The notes under the pieces are model-generated. The model saw only the letters and a list, made by a program, of their open reading frames with translations, was not told the origin of the DNA and searched no databases. DNA of 12,184 nucleotides, from positions 1 through 12,184 of the forward strand of contig CAZIRO010000081.1 in assembly GCA_964541595.1 (NCBI GenBank). Reading direction: 5' to 3'. Shown here piece after piece: positions 6,779 through 12,184 of this stretch. Both the position numbers and the translations under genes were made by a program. This DNA is from CAZIRO01 sp964541595 (GTDB lineage: Bacteria > Acidobacteriota > HRBIN11). Numbering within the stretch: position 1 is the stretch's first letter; each line of letters starts with the position of its first letter.

Positions 6779-8199
6779 GGTCCTCCTCCCTGAGCGACAG
6801 CAGAATGTGCGGCTGTTCGTATGGATAAGTGCGGGTATGCCGTATCCGGGACGATAGGTCGCTGAAGATCCCGCAGCCGTGCACGGGCTGCGCGTCGACG
6901 AACGATGATCGGCCATGGCGCGGCACCGGCCGGCAAAAGCGATAGTGCATACCGGAGCAGTCCCGGTCGGCTCCCGTCCGTATATGTGCATTCGGGGAGT
7001 TCCGGAAGCGGTTGATACAGCACCAGCTTCGCGATCATGACCATGCGGGATGCATCCGTCCGGGGCATTTCGAAGTCCAGCGGCGTGGTCAGCCACCACA
7101 CCGGATCGGCAGTTTCGGTCGTGCGTTCCGGTCGGATCCCCCATCGGATGAGCGCGCGGTATGCCGTCCGGTTTCCGGCGATCATGCGGACATGCGCGAG
7201 ACTGCGGATATCCGCACGGATCGCGCGCAATCCCTGGAAGAACGTGCGAACCGCAAGGGACGAAGCGAACACGAGCACGGGAACGCGCGCCGCATGTGTG
7301 ACCGAACGCATCACGTCCGCACACGTGTCCGGATCCGGTGTCATGCGTCCGAACGTCCACACGACGGGTTCATACCCCCGGTCCCACCATTCCATCCACG
7401 GCGGTGTTCCCAGACCGTCCACCCACGGCACCCATACACGCTGACCGATCGGGTGATTTCGTTCCGGGTGCCAGCGATGGGCATGCGTGACAGCCGGACC
7501 GACAACGAGCAGTACTGGCGAACCAGGACGGTCTCGCTCCAGAACGCTTGCCAGATCACCCAACCGCGTGATCCAGCGACGTTGTCGGGGTGTGGTTCCC
7601 GATTCGATCAGGGCTGCGGGTGTGTGTGCCGCATATCCCTGCATCCGCAACTGCCGAACGATTTCTCCCAGGTGGACGCGCGGCATGAGAATCACACGGG
7701 TGATCCGTGCCTCGGGCGGCAGCCATGCAAGCCGTGGTGGACGTCCGGCTGCCCGACATCCGGTCTCCACGATGAATCCCGACGCCGCATTCCGACAGGT
7801 CAGGGGAATGCCTGCGGCGGCCGGTACGGCCACTGCGGAGGTGACACCCGGAACGATCTCATACGGGACGCCTTCCCGCTGCAGCGCCAGGATTTCCTCA
7901 CACGTACGGCCGAACACGAATGGGTCCCCGCCCTTCAGGCGAACCACGGTCGCACCGCGACGGCACGCCGCAGCCATACGTCGAACAAGTGCGGACAAAC
8001 GGATCCCCGGCTGGCCGGCCGTATGGCCGACACCGATCCGACGGCATCCGGGCCGTACCATTTGCAGGATCAGCGGGTGCACCAGTCGGTCGTAAAATAC
8101 CATATCCGCACGCTGCAGTAAGCGGATGGCACGTACGGTCAACAGTCCCGGATCACCGGGACCCGCACCGACAATGTAGACCTTACCCGTGCGCTGCAT
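6775..8199 (-). CDS. Uroporphyrinogen-III C-methyltransferase fused to a HemD-like domain
   Basis: The SUMT part (about 1-245) puts two methyl groups from SAM on uroporphyrinogen III to give precorrin-2, the branch point to siroheme. Motifs are VGAGPGDPGLLT (10-21), VVRLKGGDPFVFGR (85-98) and PGVTSAVAVPAAAGIPLT (117-134). The C-terminal part (about 250-474) reads as a diverged uroporphyrinogen-III synthase: a VWVPW strand, then LVFASSLAVRTFFQGLR (309-325) and a second Rossmann-like stretch. CobA-HemD fusions are known in several phyla. In the SUMT half, the usual His of GIPLTHR and of the TGH motif are Cys here (C135, C148). ATG 8199 has GGAGAGG eight bases upstream; an in-frame ATG at 8214 has no such site. 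It overlaps the end of the dehydrogenase gene by 17 bases and the sat start by four. Activity of the HemD half is unproven. Confidence 0.88.
   Translation of the reverse strand: MQRTGKVYIVGAGPGDPGLLTVRAIRLLQRADMVFYDRLVHPLILQMVRPGCRRIGVGHTAGQPGIRLSALVRRMAAACRRGATVVRLKGGDPFVFGRTCEEILALQREGVPYEIVPGVTSAVAVPAAAGIPLTCRNAASGFIVETGCRAAGRPPRLAWLPPEARITRVILMPRVHLGEIVRQLRMQGYAAHTPAALIESGTTPRQRRWITRLGDLASVLERDRPGSPVLLVVGPAVTHAHRWHPERNHPIGQRVWVPWVDGLGTPPWMEWWDRGYEPVVWTFGRMTPDPDTCADVMRSVTHAARVPVLVFASSLAVRTFFQGLRAIRADIRSLAHVRMIAGNRTAYRALIRWGIRPERTTETADPVWWLTTPLDFEMPRTDASRMVMIAKLVLYQPLPELPECTYTDGSRPGLLRYALSLLPAGAAPWPIIVRRRAARARLRDLQRPIVPDTAYPHLSIRTAAHSAVAQGGGP
6782..6790 (-). promoter_or_regulatory. Ribosome binding site of sat
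   Basis: GGGAGGAGG, lying inside the end of the CobA-HemD gene, ends three bases before ATG 6778. It fixes the sat start against a frame that stays open for nearly 600 bases upstream. Confidence 0.7.
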
Positions 8200-8863
8200 G
8201 ACGTGCCTCTCCATGCGCGAAATGCGCGATCAGATCGTGCAACCGCTGCCAGGCATCCCGTTCCCGACCGGTCATGAGCAGATCGGGAATGTCCGATGCC
8301 ACCACCGCGCGGTATAGCCGGCGACGGGCGGAAAATTCGGGGATTCGGGCCGATACGGTCGAACGGATTTTTCCGAGAAATTCCACCAGACGCCGGTCTC
8401 GTTCCGTGATCGCGGTCGCAAGTCGATCCCGTAACACCTGTGCCATATACGGACTGGCGCCGGCCGTGGATACCGTAATCGTGATCGGCCCGCATCGTGC
8501 CACGGCCGGCAGGATGAGATCGCTGTGTTCCGGATCGTCCATCGCATAACAGAGCACACGACGTGCGCGTGCTTCTCGATAAATGCGTCCGTTTTCTGGA
8601 CCGGGACCCAAAGTCGTGACAACCAGCCACGCGTCATCCAGATCGGCGGGCTGAAACGGACGGAAGTGTACATCCATCCGGCCGGTTTGGATCGTCGGTA
8701 GCGGAGGTGCAGGCCGTTCCCCCGTAAAAATGACACGGACGCGGGCACCGTAATGCACCAGCGTGGTCGCCCGGTCCCACACGGATGGGTTGTCGCCGAT
8801 CACGACGACAGTTCGTCCCTGAACACGCAACATGACCGGCCAGACGAACGGTTGCAACGTCAT
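8183..8863 (-). CDS. Precorrin-2 dehydrogenase / sirohydrochlorin ferrochelatase (Met8 / CysG N-terminal type)
   Basis: It oxidises precorrin-2 to sirohydrochlorin with NAD and inserts iron to make siroheme, the cofactor of the two reductases downstream. The product is 226 residues, the size of stand-alone Met8-like proteins. Family marks are the N-terminal Rossmann strand VVVIG (19-23), MDDPEHSDLILPA (108-120) with the conserved Asp pair, and ITVSTAGASP (129-138), followed by a helical dimerisation and C-terminal domain. Two parts of the NAD pocket look altered. The usual glycine-rich loop after VVVIG reads GDNPSVW, and the usual ATDDPELN region reads TTLGPGPEN. GGAGGT five bases before ATG 8863 sets the start. 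It overlaps the CobA-HemD start by 17 bases and is the first well-supported gene of the operon. Confidence 0.88.
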   Translation of the reverse strand: MTLQPFVWPVMLRVQGRTVVVIGDNPSVWDRATTLVHYGARVRVIFTGERPAPPLPTIQTGRMDVHFRPFQPADLDDAWLVVTTLGPGPENGRIYREARARRVLCYAMDDPEHSDLILPAVARCGPITITVSTAGASPYMAQVLRDRLATAITERDRRLVEFLGKIRSTVSARIPEFSARRRLYRAVVASDIPDLLMTGRERDAWQRLHDLIAHFAHGEARHAAHG

Positions 8864-9069
8864 GGCGTACCTCCAGCGGGAGACATGCGCCAGGGGAATT
8901 GCGTGATTGTGACGGCAATCCGGTCCGTGCACGGGATTCCGATCATGTCCGATGCCCTGGACCGGTCCCGTTGCGGCATCCACACGTCTACAGGAACCCG
9001 ACAATCCGTGCGGTGCCCGTGAGTGGGAAGCGATGCACCGGTTAGCGTGTGAAGGATGTCCACCAGCAC
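8860..9069 (-). CDS. Possible small protein, 69 residues, at the head of the sulfur operon
   Basis: I do not recognise it. The frame begins GTG CTG GTG GAC and encodes LVDILHTLTG, then a likely strand region (RVPVDVWMP and DRIAVTITQFPW). Its TGA overlaps the ATG of the next gene as ATGA, the same coupling seen at two other joints of this operon. Its codons show about 68% G or C at the third position by my hand count, as expected for coding here. Against it, the perfectly spaced start after the GGAGGTGG site (ATG 9074) is in a different frame that stops after 10 codons, and GTG 9069 sits 11 bases from GGAGG, which is long. One extra G in the GGGG run after AT would join ATG 9074 to this frame. 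So it may be a real gene with a GTG start, a gene with a frameshift, or chance. Confidence 0.42.
   Translation of the reverse strand: MLVDILHTLTGASLPTHGHRTDCRVPVDVWMPQRDRSRASDMIGIPCTDRIAVTITQFPWRMSPAGGTP
8869..8874 (-). promoter_or_regulatory. Ribosome binding site of the precorrin-2 dehydrogenase gene
   Basis: GGAGGT with five bases to ATG 8863. It fixes the start in a frame that is open to 9103. Confidence 0.7.
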
Positions 9070-9074
9070 CCCAT
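9042..9074 (-). CDS. Possible leader peptide MGCWWTSFTR (10 residues)
   Basis: ATG 9074 lies six bases after GGAGG, in the string GGAGGTGGACCATG that also starts the unfused sulfite reductase, so ribosomes should load here. The frame ends at TAA (9044-9042). The peptide has one Cys and two adjacent Trp, so it could sense charged tRNA or simply mark where ribosomes enter. A single Cys codon is weak support for cysteine attenuation. It overlaps the 69-residue frame. Confidence 0.3.
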   Translation of the reverse strand: MGCWWTSFTR

Positions 9075-9077
9075 GGT

Positions 9078-9085
9078 CCACCTCC
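9078..9085 (-). promoter_or_regulatory. Strong ribosome binding site in the operon leader
   Basis: GGAGGTGG, best spaced for ATG 9074. Its GTGG half can pair with CCAC a few bases upstream in a small 4-pair hairpin with GGAG left in the loop. Confidence 0.55.
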
Positions 9086-9100
9086 GTTCAGTGGGGGATT

Positions 9101-9110
9101 CAACGCATGC
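9101..9110 (-). repeat. Leader 10-mer, copy C (GCATGCGTTG on the - strand)
   Basis: Third copy in transcript order. It matches copy A at 9223-9232 exactly and is the exact complement of copy B at 9197-9206. It ends 15 bases before the ribosome binding site at 9078-9085. Confidence 0.7.
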
Positions 9111-9196
9111 CAGGGGGAGAAATAGTGAATCGACGAAACACAGTGCGCGGGTTTAACGACAGTGCGAGGTGCTGGCGTTCACGGTGCGGACGAGTT

Positions 9197-9232
9197 GCAT
9201 GCGTTGTGCAAACAACCAGAACCAACGCATGC
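9197..9232 (-). promoter_or_regulatory. Leader inverted repeat (10-pair stem, copies A and B)
   Basis: On the - strand GCATGCGTTG (9232-9223) is followed after 16 bases by its exact complement CAACGCATGC (9206-9197). It could be an RNA hairpin about 50 bases after the start of transcription, or a DNA site for a regulator. A partial copy (AACGCAT on the + strand, 9242-9248) lies 18 bases from the matching bases of copy A. Copy C can replace A as the partner of B, so the stems are mutually exclusive. Confidence 0.55.
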
Positions 9233-9285
9233 GTAACTGCGAACGCATCAGCCCAATCCTGCGGAGAGAAATCTGGACGATGAAT

Positions 9286-9313
9286 AGTATATGCCGTTTC
9301 CCCCGAAAGTCAA
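9286..9313 (-). promoter_or_regulatory. Sigma70/sigmaA-type promoter of the sulfate-assimilation operon
   Basis: On the - strand TTGACT (9313-9308), 16 bases and TATACT (9291-9286). This is the best consensus match I find in the window, and it lies in the only long intergenic region, ahead of the first operon gene. Transcription should start near 9279, giving a leader of about 200 bases before ATG 9074. It begins 29 bases after the stop of the upstream gene, and I see no terminator between them, so read-through from that gene is possible. Confidence 0.68.
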
Positions 9314-9342
9314 TATGGCCGGCAAAGCACGTAAATCCACCG

Positions 9343-9963
9343 TCACTCTGTGGTCCATCGTTGCAACGTGCGCAGGGGCATGCGCGTCAGCGCTTCTCGC
9401 AGAATTGCCGGATCGGAAATCCCATATCCTTCGATGGCGACCCAGAACCGATCGTATACGATCAACTGGATCTCGCCGCGTCGTTCGGTGTAGTCATACG
9501 CTTCAAAACCGATATATATATTTGAACGGATCCCCTCCCGGAAGTGTTCGGTTGTGCGTTCACGAAACGCTGCCGCCTCCCGCAGGTTTTCCGTGATAAA
9601 CGGTGCATTGCGAATGTCCATGATCTTCATTTCCACACGCGCATCATCTCTTTTCCAGACGCAACGGGCCATCGTATAGGCATACTGCTGATGTTGAAAC
9701 AATCGGCCGTAGGGTGCCTCTTCGAGTTCCCATCCCGGCCAGGATGCGGGCAGCGCTCGGATGAGTTCGGTAAACGGTACCAGTGTGCGGGTTGAAGTTT
9801 CCGGCATCGGTTGCGGCGGGGGTGCCGTCTGGATGCTCCGTGGTTGTTCCCACCGCAGTACGGGTTCCATCCAGTCACGGAACAGCCACCCGAGTGCGAA
9901 CACCAGAATGAGTATGGTGATGTAAACGATCGTTCGAAACAGACGGACCATGATCCGACGCAA
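9343..9963 (-). CDS. Single-pass membrane-anchored protein, conserved-hypothetical type
   Basis: No function is recognised. There is one N-terminal membrane segment (TIVYITILILVFALGWLF, about residues 10-27) after a short basic start, then a Pro/Thr-rich linker (PPPQPMPETS) and a domain of about 140 residues, probably outside the membrane. The domain has the pattern ARVEMKIMD, then FEAYDYTERRGEIQLIVYDRFWVAIEGYGISD. It resembles, from memory only, an uncharacterised family with alternating strands and an RFxVxVxGxG core. TTG 9963 is chosen because AGGGGG lies six bases before it. ATG 9951 is the alternative, giving 202 rather than 206 residues, with a poor upstream site. It starts 14 bases after the coaE stop, so it is probably co-transcribed with coaE and the VWA/FHA gene. 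Confidence 0.75.
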   Translation of the reverse strand: MRRIMVRLFRTIVYITILILVFALGWLFRDWMEPVLRWEQPRSIQTAPPPQPMPETSTRTLVPFTELIRALPASWPGWELEEAPYGRLFQHQQYAYTMARCVWKRDDARVEMKIMDIRNAPFITENLREAAAFRERTTEHFREGIRSNIYIGFEAYDYTERRGEIQLIVYDRFWVAIEGYGISDPAILREALTRMPLRTLQRWTTE

Positions 9964-9977
9964 TGAGGACCCCCTGG

Positions 9978-10649
9978 TCAGGTTTCTGTGATCAGGCGGC
10001 GCATTCGGTCGAAACGGTGGGCGCATTGCGACAGCGCCGGGTGATCCGGTCGGAGCGCATGCACCAGTGCAACGACCTGACCGAACGTTTCTTCCAGGGT
10101 TCCGTCCGTATCGATCACGACGTCGGCCAGCCGCGCTTTCCGTTCGGACGACCATTGCGCGGCAATGCGCATGCGGGCTTCGGACTCGGGGATCCGGTCA
10201 CGCATCATCAGACGGTGCAACTGGGTAGACATCGAACAGTGCGTGACCACAACGAGGGGATACCGTGTATGCGTTCCCGTTTCAAACATCAGGGGCGCCA
10301 TGCCCACCACCAGCCAGGCACCGGCCTGGAGAAACGCGTGTATCCGCCGTCCCGTTATCGCGATCACTCTCGGATGCACCAGGCGTTCCAGTCGACGTCG
10401 TGCGGCCGCGTTGCGGAATACAATGTGGCCCAGACGTTCCCGGTCGATTGCGCCATCTGAACGGAGTACATCCGGACCGAACACGTGAACAATCGCCGCA
10501 CGCAGATCCGCATCATGCTGCAAGAGTTCGTGCACCACGGCGTCCGCATCAATGACAACGGCATCGAATACGGCCTGCAGGATCCGCGCCACAACGCTTT
10601 TGCCGGTGGCGATCGATCCGGTCAGGCCGATCAGACGTGTTTGCCCCAT
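9978..10649 (-). CDS. coaE: Dephospho-CoA kinase
   Basis: It phosphorylates the 3'-hydroxyl of dephospho-CoA, the last step of coenzyme A synthesis. The product is 223 residues. The P-loop GSIATGKS is at 11-18, VIDADAVVHELL follows with the DxD-like pair D34/D36, and PLMFE stands at the usual PLLFE position. The lid segment RDRIPESEARMRIAAQ and the closing ADVVIDTDGTLEET are typical. The last 30 or so residues (HALRPDHPALSQ onward) go a little beyond the core and look disordered. ATG 10649 lies 10 bases after the stop of the VWA/FHA gene and has no clear ribosome binding site, suggesting translation by re-initiation. A start at 10685 would overlap the upstream gene. Confidence 0.92.
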   Translation of the reverse strand: MGQTRLIGLTGSIATGKSVVARILQAVFDAVVIDADAVVHELLQHDADLRAAIVHVFGPDVLRSDGAIDRERLGHIVFRNAAARRRLERLVHPRVIAITGRRIHAFLQAGAWLVVGMAPLMFETGTHTRYPLVVVTHCSMSTQLHRLMMRDRIPESEARMRIAAQWSSERKARLADVVIDTDGTLEETFGQVVALVHALRPDHPALSQCAHRFDRMRRLITET

Positions 10650-10659
10650 ACGGGAACCA

Positions 10660-12078
10660 TTATATCGATTCTTCCGCCTGCGCAACGGACCGGTCGTCTG
10701 ATTTCAGACGGAACACCATCTCGTGCATTCCGGTACGGATCACGTCATTCGGCCGCAACAGGGCCTCCGTGACCCGGCGCCCGTTGACATAGGTTCCGTT
10801 CGTACTGCGCAGGTCCTGGATACGCCACTGCCCGTTTTCAAATTTCAACTGGCAGTGATACGCGGATACGGTGGGGTCGTTCAATACGATATCACAGTCC
10901 GGCGCCCGTCCCAGAATGACCTTGCCTTCCATGGGGAGCGTGAATACTGTGCCGGCAAGTTTACCGCGTTGTACGATCAATGCGGGCACGTGCGGAAGCA
11001 CCATCGTACGCTGCAGCGCCTCGATGGCCTCTTCGGAGATGTACGTTTCCATAGAGGCATACTGGACTGCCTCGACCTCCGCGGTGTCCGCAGTGGTGGG
11101 ACGCTGGCATTGCGGGCAGGCGATTGCCAACGGTTCCAGCGCGTGCCCGCAATCCGGACAGATCCGATACCGTCTTCTGCGACGCCGCCAGAATACAAAG
11201 AGCAGCGCCACAAGGGCCAATACGATCACACTACCCAGGCCCCAGAGGAGCCATCCGGTGAAATGCAGAATCGACGGTGCCATGGGCGACTCCTGATCCG
11301 GGAGTGCGGGTTCAGGAGACATGGTCTCCTGATGTGCAGCGCGTGTCGACCGATACGCCGACGGCCGTGCGGAACGGTTCCGCGAATCCGGCGGCACGTT
11401 TTTTGAAAATGGTGCCGATGTCTGCGTCGATTGATAATCCGGTACGATGGGTTCGAGCGAAGCGGTGGATGCTGCGTTCGACCGCGATTCCCGTAAGGAT
11501 GCGAGAACAGTGGACCATTCATGCACCGAAAAGTCCGTGTCCGTCCATACCCGTCCACCGCTCATGTACGCCAGCCGCGCCAGGGTTCGATACCCGCGCG
11601 GCTGGCGTCCCACAGCGATCGCATGGAACCGGATGTTTGAGATGTGAAGCGCAATGCGGATATCGTCCAGCGTCAGGATGCTTCCGTCATCCACACCGTC
11701 GGTCAGAAACAGGATAACACCCGGTACAACCGAATCCCGATCGCGCAGTGTTCGAATTGCTGTCATGATGGCATCGTACAACCGGGTACGTGCGGCTGTC
11801 GGGTGCGCCGGCAGCGAAAGGGCATCCGGCGTGTCAAACGATTTGTGCCAGTGGATATCATCACCAAATGTGAGCAGTGCCCATGGGATTCCGTCGGATG
11901 TGATCTGGTCGACAATCTGCACAAACCGGGTGTACGTTGTATCAGATACGCTACGACTCAAATCCAGGCCAATGACCACGTGCGGTTGCGGGGCAGATAC
12001 GCTGTGGACAACGATACCGACGCCCAGGATTGCGGTCCAGGTGCCGACGATTCGGAAAAACCCCGGCAGGCGTATCAT
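10660..12078 (-). CDS. VWA domain - transmembrane - zinc ribbon - FHA domain protein
   Basis: Four parts are visible in 472 residues. An N-terminal hydrophobic segment (about 11-28) could be a signal or anchor. A von Willebrand A domain (about 33-195) has an intact metal-ion site: D39-x-S41-x-S43, T98 and D127 in TDGVD. A Ser/Pro-rich linker (196-268) leads to a second membrane segment (about 274-297) and a run of seven arginines, marking the inside. Then come a zinc ribbon (C307-x2-C310, C321-x2-C324) and a C-terminal FHA domain (about 385-458) with GR at 390-391, S405, H408 and STNGTYVNG, which bind phosphothreonine. So the VWA part should face outward and the FHA part the cytoplasm, perhaps reading Ser/Thr kinase signals. 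ATG 12078 has GGAG eight bases upstream; the open frame to 12150 lacks a site. Substrate and partner are unknown. Confidence 0.87.
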   Translation of the reverse strand: MIRLPGFFRIVGTWTAILGVGIVVHSVSAPQPHVVIGLDLSRSVSDTTYTRFVQIVDQITSDGIPWALLTFGDDIHWHKSFDTPDALSLPAHPTAARTRLYDAIMTAIRTLRDRDSVVPGVILFLTDGVDDGSILTLDDIRIALHISNIRFHAIAVGRQPRGYRTLARLAYMSGGRVWTDTDFSVHEWSTVLASLRESRSNAASTASLEPIVPDYQSTQTSAPFSKNVPPDSRNRSARPSAYRSTRAAHQETMSPEPALPDQESPMAPSILHFTGWLLWGLGSVIVLALVALLFVFWRRRRRRYRICPDCGHALEPLAIACPQCQRPTTADTAEVEAVQYASMETYISEEAIEALQRTMVLPHVPALIVQRGKLAGTVFTLPMEGKVILGRAPDCDIVLNDPTVSAYHCQLKFENGQWRIQDLRSTNGTYVNGRRVTEALLRPNDVIRTGMHEMVFRLKSDDRSVAQAEESI

Positions 12079-12147
12079 GCATACGCTCCGCAGTGAGGCT
12101 GTTCCAGAAGGGCCCCGAAAACCAGACATTCTGCAATCGGGACAGGC

Positions 12148-12171
12148 CATGGGACACCGTGGGTCCCCATG
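12148..12171. repeat. Short inverted repeat upstream of the VWA/FHA gene
   Basis: CATGGGAC and GTCCCCATG flank a seven-base loop, giving an eight-pair stem with one bulged C. No T-run or promoter is evident. The 106 bases from 12079 to the right edge otherwise show nothing I can name beyond the ribosome binding site of the next gene. Confidence 0.3.
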
Positions 12172-12184
12172 CGGTCATGCGCTA

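Noticed and set aside
6779..7360. Long extension of the sat frame into the CobA-HemD gene
   Set aside because: No resemblance to Sat in this part; a strong ribosome binding site marks ATG 6778 and the length from there is normal.
7012..8121. 369-codon open frame on the + strand
   Set aside because: It is antisense to the CobA-HemD gene and reads as a shadow rich in His, Arg and Pro with no recognisable domain. Other + strand frames across the operon fail in the same way.
8864..9103. Upstream extension of the precorrin-2 dehydrogenase frame
   Set aside because: The 80 extra residues show no family match and the GGAGGT-ATG at 8863 gives the normal length.
9075..9279. T-box or SAM riboswitch in the leader
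   Set aside because: GGTGGACC looks a little like the T-box core, but it is the ribosome binding site string also used at 3677. No specifier stem, no SAM-I core and no terminator were found.
1..12184. CRISPR arrays, tRNA or rRNA genes, insertion sequences
   Set aside because: I saw no regularly spaced repeats, no transposase-like frame with flanking inverted repeats, and no tRNA-like cloverleaf in the few intergenic gaps.

Overview
The window is a compact, almost fully coding stretch of a bacterial chromosome. Coding is arginine-rich with a GC-leaning third position. Starts are preceded by strong GGAGG-type Shine-Dalgarno sites, genes are often joined by 4-base ATGA overlaps, and one clear sigma70-type promoter (TTGACT, 16 bases, TATACT) is present. 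This suits a Gram-positive-like or Chloroflexi-like bacterium, possibly thermophilic. It argues against Bacteroidota, which rarely use such sites. I cannot assign a phylum from the sequence alone.

Layout: at the left edge, on the + strand, is the C-terminal part of threonine synthase (to 712). Everything else is on the - strand. From right to left in transcription order, the first cluster holds a membrane VWA/zinc-ribbon/FHA protein (12078-10660), dephospho-CoA kinase coaE (10649-9978) and a one-helix membrane protein of unknown function (9963-9343). Next comes a 479-base region (9342-8864) with a promoter, a leader carrying three copies of one 10-base element, a possible 10-codon leader peptide and a possible 69-residue gene. 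The second cluster is a full assimilatory sulfate reduction and siroheme operon: Met8/CysG-N-like precorrin-2 dehydrogenase (8863-8183), a CobA-HemD fusion (8199-6775), ATP sulfurylase sat (6778-5576), sulfite reductase fused to a ThiS/MoaD-like sulfur-carrier domain (5579-3720), a second unfused sulfite reductase (3673-1976) and iron-sulfur APS reductase cysH (1889-1089). An intrinsic terminator follows (1080-1052), then a 98-residue protein of unknown function that converges on thrC.

How the genes work together: Sat makes APS from sulfate, and CysH (with the CC...CxxC cluster motif) reduces APS directly to sulfite, so no APS kinase is needed; none is present. The two siroheme/4Fe-4S reductases make sulfide. 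The first three steps of siroheme supply (uroporphyrinogen III synthase-like, SUMT, precorrin-2 dehydrogenase/ferrochelatase) are encoded at the head of the same operon.

The most unusual element is the sulfite reductase carrying a C-terminal beta-grasp domain that ends Gly-Gly followed by Met-Asp-Ala-Met-His. This suggests sulfide may be captured as a protein thiocarboxylate after a protease exposes the Gly-Gly, as known for HcyS and QbsE systems, but here within the reductase polypeptide itself.
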